Made by a program: the position numbers and the translations under genes
NCBI GenBank assembly: GCA_002347265.1
Contig: DDYB01000032.1
Location: 263,121-327,120 of the forward strand
Direction of reading: 5' to 3'
Length of the DNA: 64,000 bases
DNA from: Desulfobacteraceae bacterium UBA2245
Lineage (GTDB): Bacteria; Desulfobacterota; Desulfobacteria; Desulfobacterales; UBA2245
Shown: positions 9,060-18,252 of the stretch, in pieces
Numbering within the stretch: the first letter of the stretch is position 1
How the letters are laid out: each line of letters starts with the position of its first letter
Notes under the pieces: model-generated
Told to the model about the DNA's origin: nothing
The model's input: the letters and a program-made list of their open reading frames with translations, nothing else
The model's database searches: none

Positions 9060-9889
9060 GCCTGATTTCAGTCGATCGCGTTACCTACGGCTATTCCCGC
9101 CAACCGGCGCTCAAAGACATTTCGGTTGATTTTCACGAAGGGGAAATCGTTTCGCTTCTGGGGCCGAACGGCAGCGGCAAGACCACCCTGCTCAAACTGC
9201 TTCTGGGACTGTTTCGTCCTCAGGAAGGCCGGGTGCTGTTTGAAGGCCGGCCGGTCTGCGACATTCCGCCGAAACAGCTGTCTAAACGCATTGCTTACGT
9301 ACCTCAATTCCACCGTCTTTCATTCGGCTTTCGGGTGCTGGACGTCGTGCTCATGGGAAGAATGCCTCACAAGACGTTTTTCTTCCGTTTTTGCAAAGAT
9401 GATGAGCAGGCGGCCCTTGAGGCTCTGGAACGGCTCTCTATCGCCCACCTCAAGGACCGGCCTTACACCGAGATCAGCGGCGGCGAGCGTCAGCTCACGC
9501 TGGTTGCCCGCGCCCTGGCCCAGGGCGCCGACATTTTCATCATGGATGAACCGGTCAACGGCCTGGATTACGGCAACCAGATTCGGCTGCTGTCCCGGAT
9601 TACGGACCTTGCGTATCATGGGTACACCTTCATCAAAACCACTCATTTCCCCGATCACGCCCTCTGGTTTTCAGACCGGGTCGTCATGCTGAAGGACGGA
9701 AAGGTAATCGCCGACGGAGACGCTTCGCAGATGGTCAATCGACTCAACCTGTACAACCTGTACAACACCCATATCGCGGTCATGGATCTGGATGGGGGCG
9801 GCCATATCTGCGTTCCGGAAGGGGTAACGGGGCGGAGCGGCCATTGCGCCGCAAACGAACGTTATAACGTGCAGGGACTCAGGGCCTGA
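9056..9889 (+). CDS. ABC importer ATPase, FecE/BtuD type (system 1)
   Basis: A 277-residue ATPase. The Walker A is GPNGSGKTT, the signature is SGGERQL and the Walker B is IFIMDEP, with a His switch (KTTHFPDH). The start at 9056 is preferred over 9047 because it lies nine bases after AGGAAAGG and overlaps the permease stop as ATGA. The final 50 residues, after the core fold, are a short tail of uncertain role. It powers the permease encoded just upstream. Confidence 0.92.
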   Translation: MSLISVDRVTYGYSRQPALKDISVDFHEGEIVSLLGPNGSGKTTLLKLLLGLFRPQEGRVLFEGRPVCDIPPKQLSKRIAYVPQFHRLSFGFRVLDVVLMGRMPHKTFFFRFCKDDEQAALEALERLSIAHLKDRPYTEISGGERQLTLVARALAQGADIFIMDEPVNGLDYGNQIRLLSRITDLAYHGYTFIKTTHFPDHALWFSDRVVMLKDGKVIADGDASQMVNRLNLYNLYNTHIAVMDLDGGGHICVPEGVTGRSGHCAANERYNVQGLRA

Positions 9890-10203
9890 CAAAAGATGAA
9901 AACCCGGGCCGGCCTCCTGATTCGGCGGCCTGCAGCCATGGCCCATCGGATCAGGAAAAGTGGAATGAAGAATGAACGTATCGCATCCAAAAAAGGTTTT
10001 ATTTGCTGTTTTCATAAGTTATCAAAAGTCGTATTAAGTTATTTTTAACTATTATGTTGACAAAAACAGAAATAAAGGTTTTAAAAATTCCTTTTAATAA
10101 CAAATTATCCTGAGGTGCGACCTGCTTGCCGGAAAATCGACCCCATGCAAGAGGATCGCAATGGCATCCACGGTACTGTTTTCTGAAAAAATTGATCGTT
10201 CGA
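9890..10203 (+). promoter_or_regulatory. intergenic region with candidate promoter for the CcsA/ResB/receptor operon
   Basis: No gene is visible in this 314-base gap. The second half is strongly AT-rich and contains TTGACA at 10057-10062 and, 17 bases on, TTTAAA at 10080-10085. This is a plausible, weak -10 promoter starting a second transcription unit inside the uptake locus. The reading frame can be extended upstream to a TTG at 10126, but the residues there look non-coding. Confidence 0.35.
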
Positions 10204-10968
10204 ATGAGGCTATTTGAAGGCATGAACATTCAGCCGGTATTTTTTTTCTCTTTGACCACAGTCTGTTTTGTATCGGCCCTGTTTTTCCTTCAAACGCAGC
10301 GATATTCAGCGGAAAAATATTTTTTGTGGGCGGGTTGCGCATGCTCCGCATCGGCTCTGGCGGCGTTGACACACGCCAGCGGCCGTATGCCCGTTTTTGC
10401 CGATTTCGAATCCATGCTGCTCACGACGTTCATGCTCGGCGTCCTGATTTCATTTGGTTCCCCCCCTGGGGATTCAGGCACGGAGGTCAGACGCTGTGGA
10501 TACATCTTTGTTTTCATCCTCTTGTCATTTTGTCTGATCTCCCCCCAAAGCCACGATCAGAATGAATACCTCTATCATAATGTCTGGGTCATTCTGTTTC
10601 ACGTCTTTCGAAGAATTTCTCTGGCCCTCATGCTGTTTGCGTCCGGTTTCTTCTTTCAGCACCGGAAAAACGGGCGAAAAACCGTTTCCGACCCGGCCTG
10701 GAACCATCTGGGCAGAAATTACCTGATCCTCGGCGCCGTATGCTTTCTCATCTCCGAATATTCCGGAATGATCTGGTGCCAGCAGGGATGGGGGGACTTC
10801 TGGCACTGGAGCAGCGTTTTTTTCCATTCCACCCTGGTGCTGCTCTATCTCATGATCGCATTTCACATTCCCGGCAGAAATGAAAATGCGGCCCAGATTC
10901 GTTCGCTGCTCGGCGGCCTGAGCGGGGTTTTCTTTCTGGCCATGACGATGATTCGGAGCCTGCTGTGA
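10204..10968 (+). CDS. CcsA-like (cytochrome c assembly/haem-handling) membrane protein
   Basis: About 254 residues with seven or eight hydrophobic segments. Near residue 195 the sequence GWGDFWHW resembles the Trp-rich haem-binding WWD loop of CcsA/CcmC/CcmF, but the usual WDP ending is WSS. Histidines remain in the flanking helices (LFHVFRR and VFFHSTL), as in CcsA. The next gene encodes a ResB/Ccs1-like partner with a four-base overlap, and the pair is itself coupled to a TonB-dependent receptor. The start is uncertain: 10222 is also possible, and neither has a good ribosome binding site. Given the context, a role in haem or tetrapyrrole handling is inferred rather than ordinary cytochrome c maturation. 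Confidence 0.65.
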   Translation: MRLFEGMNIQPVFFFSLTTVCFVSALFFLQTQRYSAEKYFLWAGCACSASALAALTHASGRMPVFADFESMLLTTFMLGVLISFGSPPGDSGTEVRRCGYIFVFILLSFCLISPQSHDQNEYLYHNVWVILFHVFRRISLALMLFASGFFFQHRKNGRKTVSDPAWNHLGRNYLILGAVCFLISEYSGMIWCQQGWGDFWHWSSVFFHSTLVLLYLMIAFHIPGRNENAAQIRSLLGGLSGVFFLAMTMIRSLL

Positions 10969-11810
10969 AAAAACTGATTGATTTTCTCTCCTCCCTTCAT
11001 TTCTCCCTCTGGCTCCTGACCCTTCTGATCGGATGGTTCGCCTGGGCGATCGTTCTCACAGCCACCGGTTATTTCGAGACGTTCCAGCAGATGAACAACC
11101 ACCTGATGCCGGACTGGCTCTCGATTTCACATGGAAAATCGACGCTGATTCGTTTCTGGTTCTTCGGGTTGTGCGCAATTGCGGCGGCCCTTGGCATCAA
11201 CCTGATATTCTGCTCCTGGAACAAGTTTCTCAAAATAACCGCCAGACGCATGAACCGGCCGGCCATGCTCATGCTGGCCATTCATGTTGTGTTCGGGTTG
11301 GTGATACTGGGCCATTTCGGCAGCCTGCTGGTTGGATTCCGGCATGCAAACGTCCGGCTTCGGCAGGGGGAATCCTTTGAATTGCAAAACGAATACCGGG
11401 TAAGGGCCGATGCGATCCATTTCGTAAACGACGCTTCCGTTCTGACAAAGCCCATCAAGGCCATGACATCGGACGAATTCAGCTTCGAGTCCAACTTTGT
11501 TCAGGTCTCTTTGTACAAAAACGACCTGTTTCTGAAATCAGGCCGCCTGTCTTTTCTCAAACCCCTGGTTCTGGACGGCATCCAGTTTACCCTGAAAAAT
11601 TTCACTCCGCCTGCTTCAGCCGTCAAAAACGGTCCAAATTCGTCATCCGCCGGAACGATTCTTTTTATCTCCAGAAATCCGGCCAAGAATCTTGTTTTCA
11701 CGCTGTTTCCACTCATGATTATCGGCATTGCCGTCTACCTGGTCATGACCTGGAAACAGCCCGGTTATCAACAACATGCATCAAGACCTTCAGGAGGTGG
11801 CACGAAATGA
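10965..11810 (+). CDS. ResB/Ccs1-like membrane protein
   Basis: 281 residues. The opening LIDFLSSLHFSLWLLTLL is the classic ResB start (short cytoplasmic helix, then TM1). TM2 is at about 65-80 and TM3 at about 100-125. A periplasmic domain of about 110 residues follows (FELQNEYRVRADAIHF...DGIQFTLKNF), then a final TM segment. This is a compact version; typical Ccs1/ResB proteins are 400-600 residues with a larger periplasmic domain. With the CcsA-like neighbour it forms a System II-like pair. The stop overlaps the receptor start as ATGA, so all three are translated together. Confidence 0.75.
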   Translation: MKKLIDFLSSLHFSLWLLTLLIGWFAWAIVLTATGYFETFQQMNNHLMPDWLSISHGKSTLIRFWFFGLCAIAAALGINLIFCSWNKFLKITARRMNRPAMLMLAIHVVFGLVILGHFGSLLVGFRHANVRLRQGESFELQNEYRVRADAIHFVNDASVLTKPIKAMTSDEFSFESNFVQVSLYKNDLFLKSGRLSFLKPLVLDGIQFTLKNFTPPASAVKNGPNSSSAGTILFISRNPAKNLVFTLFPLMIIGIAVYLVMTWKQPGYQQHASRPSGGGTK

Positions 11811-13789
11811 GACGCAAGGCATTGTTATGGATTTTCTCTCTGGCGCTTTTATGTTTCTGGGGAGCAACCGCGCAGTCCCAGGAGGCTTTGACGGTTGCGG
11901 ATGCAACCGGAACGTTTGATATCGGCGAGGTCGTCGTGGAGGGAAAGGGGGAAACCATCACCCAGGTATCGACGGTTGAAACCGTCAGCCAGGATCGCAT
12001 CGATCTGATCAACGCCCAGAACATTTCAGACGCGCTCGAATCCCTGCCGGGCGTTACCGTTTCGGTAGGCGCTAAAAACGAGAGAAACATCAACGTCCGG
12101 GGCTTTAACGAACGTTATGTGCCGACATTTCTGGACGGCATCCCCATTTACATACCCAACGACGGTTATGTGGACACCGGCAACCTGCCCACCTCCAACC
12201 TGTCGAAAATCACGCTGACCAAGGGCATCAGTTCGGCGCTCTACGGCCCCAATACCATGGGCGGCGTGATCAACATCATTACCATGAAACCGGAAAAACC
12301 CATCGAGGGCGAGATCGAAGCCGGATACGCGGAAGAGAAAGCGTATCATACGAATTTCAACCTGGGATCCAGGCTGGAAAAATTTTATTTCATGCTCAAT
12401 GGCGGGTATCTGGATTCCGACGGATACCGGCTTTCAGACGACTTTGATGAAAACGTTATTGAAGACGGCGGTCTTCGGGACAACTCGGACATCGAGCAGA
12501 AGAGCGGATCCATTAAGATCGGCTTTACGCCTGCAGACAACCAGGAATACGCCATCGGCGTCAACATCGTATCCATGGAAAAAGGGTTCCCGCCATCTAC
12601 TTCACTGGACGACAGAACCCGGTACTGGCGGTTTACCGACTGGGACAAGGAGACCTATTACCTGATCGGCAATATCGACTTCACGGAAAAGTTCTCCGCC
12701 AAAATCAGGGCATTTCACGACGAATACTATAATGTTCTGGATTCTTATGACGACGACACCTACTCCTCCCAGACCAGAAGATCCTCTTTTCACAGCACCT
12801 ATGACGATCACAGCGACGGCGGCTCTTTGACGCTGCGATCCCGGCATATCGGCAACCAGACCATCAGCGCCGCCTTCCATTACAAGAACGACGTTCATGA
12901 GGAACAGGACGATCGCGGCGACGACTGGGAAAAATACGAGACCAAAATGTACTCCTTCGGACTGGAAGACGACATCAAATTTAACGACCGTCTGTCGCTG
13001 GTGCTGGGCGTCAGCTACGATCTTCAGTGCCCGGAATACGCCAATGGCGAACCGTTGCGGGACGATGAGGATGCCTTCAACCCGCAGGCCGGATTGTATC
13101 TGAACGTGTTCGAGGATACCGTGCTGCATGCATCCGTGGGTCAGAAAACCCGATTCCCGACCATGCATGAGCTGTATTCGGGTCAGTTGGGCGGCAATAC
13201 TCCCAATCCCGACCTGGCCAATGAAAAAGCGACCAATTACGAGATCGGCTTCGAAAAACCCCTGCCGGCGGATTCTCTGTTCCAGGCAAATCTGTTCCTG
13301 TCGGATGTCGAAGACAAGATCGTGGAAAAAGAACTTTTAGATGGTACCGACCAGTATCAGAATATCGGGGAAGCCCGTTATCAGGGATTTGAACTGATTC
13401 TGAAGACCGGTTTTATTCCGGACAACGAGGTTGAATGCCATTACACTTACCTGGACGCCGAAAACCGCTCGGATGACCGGATCAGCGACAAACTGGAAGA
13501 AGTCTCCGAACACCAGTTTTACGTAAGCGATCATTACAAATTCAACGACTGGCTCTCGGCATTCGCCAAGGTGCAGTGGAACTCCGAACGCTATGACGAG
13601 AACAACGCCGGCGAATTTGATTCCACCGGCGGATTCTGGACCGCGGATGCCAAGATCATGGTGAACCCCGCAAAATTCATGACCATCGAGGCCGGGGTGA
13701 GAAACCTTTTTGACGAGGACTACAGGTATTCGAATGGATATCCCAGAGAAGGAAGCACTTTTTTTGCTCTGATGCGCGCCACGTTCTGA
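11807..13789 (+). CDS. TonB-dependent outer-membrane receptor
   Basis: 660 residues with a signal peptide ending near TAQSQ. A TonB-box-like FDIGEVVVEG follows, then the plug domain (NISDALESLPGVTV, NINVRGFNERYVPTFLDGIPI, ALYGPNTMGGVINIIT) and a C-terminal 22-strand barrel ending in a typical FALMRATF with terminal Phe. It imports a ligand too large for porins, using TonB energy. The ligand cannot be read from sequence: the barrel is rich in Asp and Glu in the predicted surface loops (DDDTYSS, HEEQDDRGDDWEKY), which could attract cations. The dedicated TonB-ExbBD is encoded at the end of the same locus. Confidence 0.95.
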   Translation: MRRKALLWIFSLALLCFWGATAQSQEALTVADATGTFDIGEVVVEGKGETITQVSTVETVSQDRIDLINAQNISDALESLPGVTVSVGAKNERNINVRGFNERYVPTFLDGIPIYIPNDGYVDTGNLPTSNLSKITLTKGISSALYGPNTMGGVINIITMKPEKPIEGEIEAGYAEEKAYHTNFNLGSRLEKFYFMLNGGYLDSDGYRLSDDFDENVIEDGGLRDNSDIEQKSGSIKIGFTPADNQEYAIGVNIVSMEKGFPPSTSLDDRTRYWRFTDWDKETYYLIGNIDFTEKFSAKIRAFHDEYYNVLDSYDDDTYSSQTRRSSFHSTYDDHSDGGSLTLRSRHIGNQTISAAFHYKNDVHEEQDDRGDDWEKYETKMYSFGLEDDIKFNDRLSLVLGVSYDLQCPEYANGEPLRDDEDAFNPQAGLYLNVFEDTVLHASVGQKTRFPTMHELYSGQLGGNTPNPDLANEKATNYEIGFEKPLPADSLFQANLFLSDVEDKIVEKELLDGTDQYQNIGEARYQGFELILKTGFIPDNEVECHYTYLDAENRSDDRISDKLEEVSEHQFYVSDHYKFNDWLSAFAKVQWNSERYDENNAGEFDSTGGFWTADAKIMVNPAKFMTIEAGVRNLFDEDYRYSNGYPREGSTFFALMRATF

Positions 13790-13804
13790 TGTCATTCCTT
13801 CAGA

Positions 13805-13844
13805 CGGAACCGGCTTTCTTTAAGACCGCGGAAAGCCGGTTCCG
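13805..13844 (+). terminator. strong stem-loop after the receptor gene
   Basis: CGGAACCGGCTTTC (13805-13818) pairs perfectly with GAAAGCCGGTTCCG (13831-13844), a 14-bp stem with a 12-base loop starting 15 bases after the receptor stop. No T-run follows, so it may be a 3'-end stabiliser or a partial terminator that sets receptor levels apart from the downstream importer. Confidence 0.6.
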
Positions 13845-13921
13845 CCCAGGCGGGAATTCCGGTTCAGGCACTTCCCGTAGAGAAACCGGACTTTCTTTAA
13901 AAATATAGGCTTGATTCGAAC

Positions 13922-14995
13922 ATGATGATTCAAACAACAAACCATTCGTCGGCCAGACGCCCTGTCCGGGCATGGCTGCTCGGCATTCTGAGTTTCGGTT
14001 TGATCGCCTGTTGCATTACCGTAAGTGCGTTCGCCGACAGCCCACATACGATCGTGGATATGGCCGGCCGAAACGTCACCCTTTCCGGCCGGGCCGAGCG
14101 CATCATCACGACCTTTAAACCAGCCACCCTCAGCGTGCTGTCCCTGGGGCTGGCTGACCGTCTGGTCGCCGTGGACAATTTTTCACCCCGGGTCCGGATC
14201 AACACGGCGGTGTATCCGGGCATCAGCGAACTTCCGAGAATCGGCAACCGCTCCACGGGCCTGAACATGGAGACCGTCATTGCGCTCAAACCGGATCTGG
14301 TGATCCTTTACGCCCAGAAAGACGGAATACTGACAGCGGACCGGCTGGGACGTTCCGGCATTCCGGCCATCGTGATCCTGCCGGAAAGCCTGGGCAGCAT
14401 CAAGGAAACGCTTCGAATCATCGCCCGGGCGGCGGGCTGTCCCGAACGGGCGGACACGGTGATTCAGGCGGTCGATCATGTCGTGGCCATGGTCCATGCC
14501 CGAACCGCGAGCCTGAAGGCACGGGAGCGCAAAACGGTGTATTATGCGGGTCCCGATGGTTTTTTCAGCACAGCGCCCGGCGGCATGCTTCAGGATGAAA
14601 TGATTTCGCAGGCAGGCGGAATCAACGCGGCTCATGACCTGAGCGGGTTTTTCAAATCCATTTCCCCGGAACAGTTTGTTCAATGGAACCCGGATGCGGT
14701 GTTTGCCTGCCGGGAGATTCGATCATCCGCCGGAAAATATCTCGGCAAACCCGAACTGGCCGAAGTCAAGGCCGTCAAATCCGGTCAATTTTTCTGCATT
14801 CCATCCAGCCATGCGCCGTGGGACTTCCCATCCCCGTTATCCGTGCTGGGCGTGCTCTGGGCGGGAAAACGACTGTATCCGGACCGGTTCCACGATATTG
14901 ATTTAATCAAAGAAATCGACCGTTTTCATGAAATTCTGTTTTCCAGATCCTTTACGGAAATGGGGGGCCAGCTGGAAGACACCCTGGATCCGTAA
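13922..14995 (+). CDS. ABC importer periplasmic binding protein, FecB/BtuF type (system 2)
   Basis: 357 residues. A signal peptide ends near SAFADS, and the mature part begins PHTIVDMAGRNVTLSGRAERII, the standard PF01497 opening. METVIALKPDLVILYA and the late block WNPDAVFACREI fit the fold. It belongs with the permease and ATPase immediately downstream. It is clearly a separate lineage from the protein at 7012-8046, not a recent duplicate. The start ATG at 13922 is followed by a second ATG at 13925. Confidence 0.88.
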   Translation: MMIQTTNHSSARRPVRAWLLGILSFGLIACCITVSAFADSPHTIVDMAGRNVTLSGRAERIITTFKPATLSVLSLGLADRLVAVDNFSPRVRINTAVYPGISELPRIGNRSTGLNMETVIALKPDLVILYAQKDGILTADRLGRSGIPAIVILPESLGSIKETLRIIARAAGCPERADTVIQAVDHVVAMVHARTASLKARERKTVYYAGPDGFFSTAPGGMLQDEMISQAGGINAAHDLSGFFKSISPEQFVQWNPDAVFACREIRSSAGKYLGKPELAEVKAVKSGQFFCIPSSHAPWDFPSPLSVLGVLWAGKRLYPDRFHDIDLIKEIDRFHEILFSRSFTEMGGQLEDTLDP

Positions 14996-15058
14996 TTCAT
15001 TTTTGAACCCTTTCAGGCAGCCCCGGCAGCCGAAGGGGCCTCCCGATATTGAAGGCAT

Positions 15059-16120
15059 ATGACACACGATCCGGCCTACGACCCGAAACCCGTTGAGAGC
15101 ATCGTTCACAACACGCGGTATTTGACCGCTCTGCTGGCCTTTCTGCTGGCAGGACTGTTTCTGTTTTCATTAATGGTCGGACGCCTGGATATCCGGTTGA
15201 GCGAAGCAATGACGATTGTCGGCTCGTCTCTCTTCGGAACCCCGGTTCCCGAAGCACTTCTGTCCAAAGCCCAGGTGTTTACCCTGATCCGTTTTCCGAG
15301 AGGCCTGCTGGCGGTATTTGTCGGCATGGGGCTGTCGGTTTCCGGCGCCGTTTATCAAGGCCTGTTTCGAAACCCGCTGGTATCTCCGGACATTCTGGGA
15401 GTCTCCGCGGGTTGCACTTTCGGTGCCGCCCTGGGACTGATTCTTCCCGGAAACTCCTTTCTGCTGGTCCGAATACTCTCTTTTGTTTTCGGACTGGCGG
15501 CCGTATGTTTGGCCGTCGGCATCGCCAGAATGGTCGCCGTCAGACCCATCCTGGTGCTGATCCTGGCCGGACTGGTGGCCACATCGGTGTTCAACGCGCT
15601 GCTCATGGTGCTGAAATACATATCGGATCCTTACAGCGATCTGCCGGCCATCGTGTTCTGGATCATGGGAAGTTTGAGCCGGGTGGAATGGAACGACCTG
15701 TATATCATCATGCCGACCATCGGAATCGGGCTGATCCTGATTCATATGTGCCGGTACCGGTTGAACGTGCTGTCTCTGGGAGATCTTCAGGCCCGGTCTC
15801 TGGGCATCAATCCGACCCTGTACCGGATCATTTTCATCACCATCAGTTCGCTGATGGTGGCGGTCACCGTTTCCACCTGCGGACAGGTGTGCTGGATCGG
15901 ACTGGTGATTCCGCATATCGCTCGAACCGTGGTCGGGCCGAATCATTCCAGAATGATTCCGATTACCATGCTGATCGGCGGCATTTTTCTGCTGGCGGCG
16001 GACATGCTCGCCCGTTCGATCACGTCCGCCGAACTTCCGGTCAGCATCATTACGGCTCTGGCCGGAGCGCCGCTGTTTGTCTATCTGCTGTACAAAAACC
16101 GCAGGAGTGGATGGATATGA
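15059..16120 (+). CDS. ABC importer permease, FecCD/BtuC type (system 2)
   Basis: 353 residues with about ten transmembrane segments after a 20-residue cytoplasmic leader. Family motifs: RFPRGLLAVFVGMGLSVSG, NPLVSPDILGVSAG, and CWIGLVIPHIARTVVGPNHS for ATPase coupling. It would move the same type of ligand as system 1 (iron complex, haem or cobalamin class). GAAGG precedes the ATG, and the stop overlaps the ATPase start as ATGA. Confidence 0.93.
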   Translation: MTHDPAYDPKPVESIVHNTRYLTALLAFLLAGLFLFSLMVGRLDIRLSEAMTIVGSSLFGTPVPEALLSKAQVFTLIRFPRGLLAVFVGMGLSVSGAVYQGLFRNPLVSPDILGVSAGCTFGAALGLILPGNSFLLVRILSFVFGLAAVCLAVGIARMVAVRPILVLILAGLVATSVFNALLMVLKYISDPYSDLPAIVFWIMGSLSRVEWNDLYIIMPTIGIGLILIHMCRYRLNVLSLGDLQARSLGINPTLYRIIFITISSLMVAVTVSTCGQVCWIGLVIPHIARTVVGPNHSRMIPITMLIGGIFLLAADMLARSITSAELPVSIITALAGAPLFVYLLYKNRRSGWI

Positions 16121-16923
16121 CGCTCTTGTGCCGATCCGTGTCTTTCAGCTACAATGGCCGCCTTGTTCTTGAAGACATCAGCTTTGAGGTCGAGAAGGGA
16201 ACCTTCTGTGCCATCCTCGGACGAAACGGCTCCGGAAAGACCACCCTGCTGCACTGCCTCAACGGCATTCTGAAACCGGACCGCGGATGCATTTCCCTGG
16301 GCGGCATGGATCTGGGAAGCGTCTCTCAGGCGCAGATCGCCCGCCAGGTCAGCATGGTGCCGCAGGAGCATACGGATATTTTTCCGTTCAGCGTCATCGA
16401 TTTCGTTGTCATGGGACGAACCCCGTTTCTGAAAATGATGGCCAGCCCCGGCCCCGAAGACTACCGCATGGCCCTGGACGCATTGCACACTCTGAACGCC
16501 GGTTTCCTGGCCGAACGGAATTACAACCAGATCTCCGGAGGAGAACGGCAGATCGCCCTTCTGGCCAGGGCCCTGCTTCAGAGTTCAGCCACCGTGCTGC
16601 TGGATGAACCGACCAATCATCTTGATTTTAACCACCGGTATCGCATGCTGGACCGGATGAAGCGTCTTTGTAAAGACCGAAACGCCCGGATTATCGCAAC
16701 CATGCACGACCCCAACCTGGCCCTGCTGTTTTCCGACCAGGTGGTCATGCTGAAAAACGGACGCGTTGTCGCTCAGGGAAAAACAGAGGAGGTCATGACC
16801 AGTTTCAACGTCAGCGAGCTGTATGATTCCAAAACGCAGAAAATCGGCCTCTCGGACTCTGTAAAGATATTTCTGCCGGCCGACATCGCATCGCAGGATC
16901 AGGACCGGGAGCCGCTGCCATGA
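16117..16923 (+). CDS. ABC importer ATPase, FecE/BtuD type (system 2)
   Basis: 268 residues with Walker A GRNGSGKTT, signature SGGERQI, Walker B TVLLDEP and the His switch in ATMHDPNLA. The start at 16117 gives an ATGA overlap with the permease and proper spacing from AGGAG; an in-frame ATG at 16111 is the alternative. The last bases overlap the next gene (ATGA at 16920). Confidence 0.92.
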   Translation: MTLLCRSVSFSYNGRLVLEDISFEVEKGTFCAILGRNGSGKTTLLHCLNGILKPDRGCISLGGMDLGSVSQAQIARQVSMVPQEHTDIFPFSVIDFVVMGRTPFLKMMASPGPEDYRMALDALHTLNAGFLAERNYNQISGGERQIALLARALLQSSATVLLDEPTNHLDFNHRYRMLDRMKRLCKDRNARIIATMHDPNLALLFSDQVVMLKNGRVVAQGKTEEVMTSFNVSELYDSKTQKIGLSDSVKIFLPADIASQDQDREPLP

Positions 16924-17486
16924 AGCATACCGGCGATTCAGCCCCCCGAATCATCCTTGTCACGGGAAATACGCAAAGCGGAAAGTCCTCGCTGATAGAG
17001 GGGCTGATTCCGGCCCTGAAACAGCGGAACCTGAAACTGGCGGGCATTCTGGCAAAGGGGCTGTGGGAAAGCAACCTTCGCAGCGGATTTATTCTGATCG
17101 ATCTGAAATGCGGCAAAAGCGTTCCGCTGGCCCGTCGCGTAATAAACGACGGCCGGAATACGGTTCCGTTCGAGTTTTTTTCATCCGGCATTCAAACCGG
17201 CCGAAGAGCTCTTTCCGTCGAGTCCTGCGCCGGCGCCGATATTATTGTCGTAGATGAGGTCGGCCGCCTGGAAACGGCCGGAATGGGATGGGCACCTTTT
17301 CTGACGCCTTTGCTGGACCTGAATGGCGCAGTCCACATATGGGTGGTTCGAGCCGGACTGGTGGATGATGTCTGCGGAATCTGGAATCTCGGCAAACTGC
17401 CTCAGGTCCGGGCAGATGAACCGAATGCATCGGACAGGCTTCTGAATTTAATACTGGAAACCCGCCGGAAGATACCGCGCGCTTGA
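16920..17486 (+). CDS. THEP1-like nucleoside-triphosphatase
   Basis: 188 residues. The P-loop TGNTQSGKSS is at residues 15-24 and the Walker B IIVVDEVGRLE lies near residue 110. This layout fits the small NTPase_1/THEP1 family (a P-loop followed by a DEhG acidic motif). It is translationally coupled to the importer ATPase before it and 16 bases from the DUF364 gene after it. Possible roles, by inference only, are an energy-driven step in cofactor insertion or release of metal from the imported complex. The biological substrate is unknown. Confidence 0.7.
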   Translation: MKHTGDSAPRIILVTGNTQSGKSSLIEGLIPALKQRNLKLAGILAKGLWESNLRSGFILIDLKCGKSVPLARRVINDGRNTVPFEFFSSGIQTGRRALSVESCAGADIIVVDEVGRLETAGMGWAPFLTPLLDLNGAVHIWVVRAGLVDDVCGIWNLGKLPQVRADEPNASDRLLNLILETRRKIPRA

Positions 17487-17502
17487 ACTTTGGAGAAATG
17501 CC

Positions 17503-18252
17503 ATGAAACACCAGGACATTTTAAACGCCATACTGGATGAACTCGACCCGATTCCGGATCACCCGGTCACAAACCTGATTTCAGGCAGCCATATTGTCGC
17601 CGTTGAGAGCGCCAGGTTGGGAATCGCCACATGGGCGGTCGGGAAACATCCGCTTCCGGCCGATCGTTCGCCTGAAAAGAACCTGCCCGAATCGGCAAAA
17701 AAATTGGCCCGGTTTCTGTTGAGTCCGGATCCGATTCGAGCGTCTCTGGGGCTGGCGGCCGTCAATTCGCTGCTCCCCGAGCCGCCCGAAGCCGAATGGA
17801 TCGACCGCAATGCGGCGGATCTGATTCTCGCATACGGAAAAGGAAAAAATGTCGCCGTGATCGGACATTTTCCATTTGTTGAAAAGATGGGCGATCAATT
17901 TGCACAATTCCGGGTGCTCGAGAAATTCCCCCGACCCGGAGACATTGACGCCGGTCAATCGCCGGATGTGCTGCCTCAATCCGATGTCGTGGCCATTACC
18001 GCCACCACGCTGGCCAATGGAACACTGGGGGACATCCTCTCGCACATATCTCCGAATGCCGTCAAGATTCTGGTCGGACCCAGCACCCCGATGGCGCGGG
18101 TTCTGTTTCACATGGGTTTTTGCGCGCTCGCGGGAAGCATCGTGAGCGATAAACCGACGGCCCGAATCTGCATCGCCTCGGGCTGTCCGTTTAAAATGGT
18201 TCAAGGCGTAACCCACGTCCTCTGGGGCGGAGGAAAAATCATATTCCCATGA
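17503..18252 (+). CDS. DUF364/DUF4213 putative metal-chelation protein
   Basis: 249 residues, cytoplasmic. SLGLAAVNSLL at about residues 85-95 and the later IGHFPFVEK...RPGD, VVAITATTLANGTL and LVGPSTPM blocks are the hallmark of the DUF4213-DUF364 pair. This family is described as a putative heavy-metal chelation protein and often sits near metal-uptake genes in anaerobes. Conserved Cys and His residues near the end (CIASGCPF) may bind metal. The overlap with the next gene is ATGA. It is likely the intracellular acceptor or processor of the imported metal, by inference. Confidence 0.85.
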   Translation: MKHQDILNAILDELDPIPDHPVTNLISGSHIVAVESARLGIATWAVGKHPLPADRSPEKNLPESAKKLARFLLSPDPIRASLGLAAVNSLLPEPPEAEWIDRNAADLILAYGKGKNVAVIGHFPFVEKMGDQFAQFRVLEKFPRPGDIDAGQSPDVLPQSDVVAITATTLANGTLGDILSHISPNAVKILVGPSTPMARVLFHMGFCALAGSIVSDKPTARICIASGCPFKMVQGVTHVLWGGGKIIFP

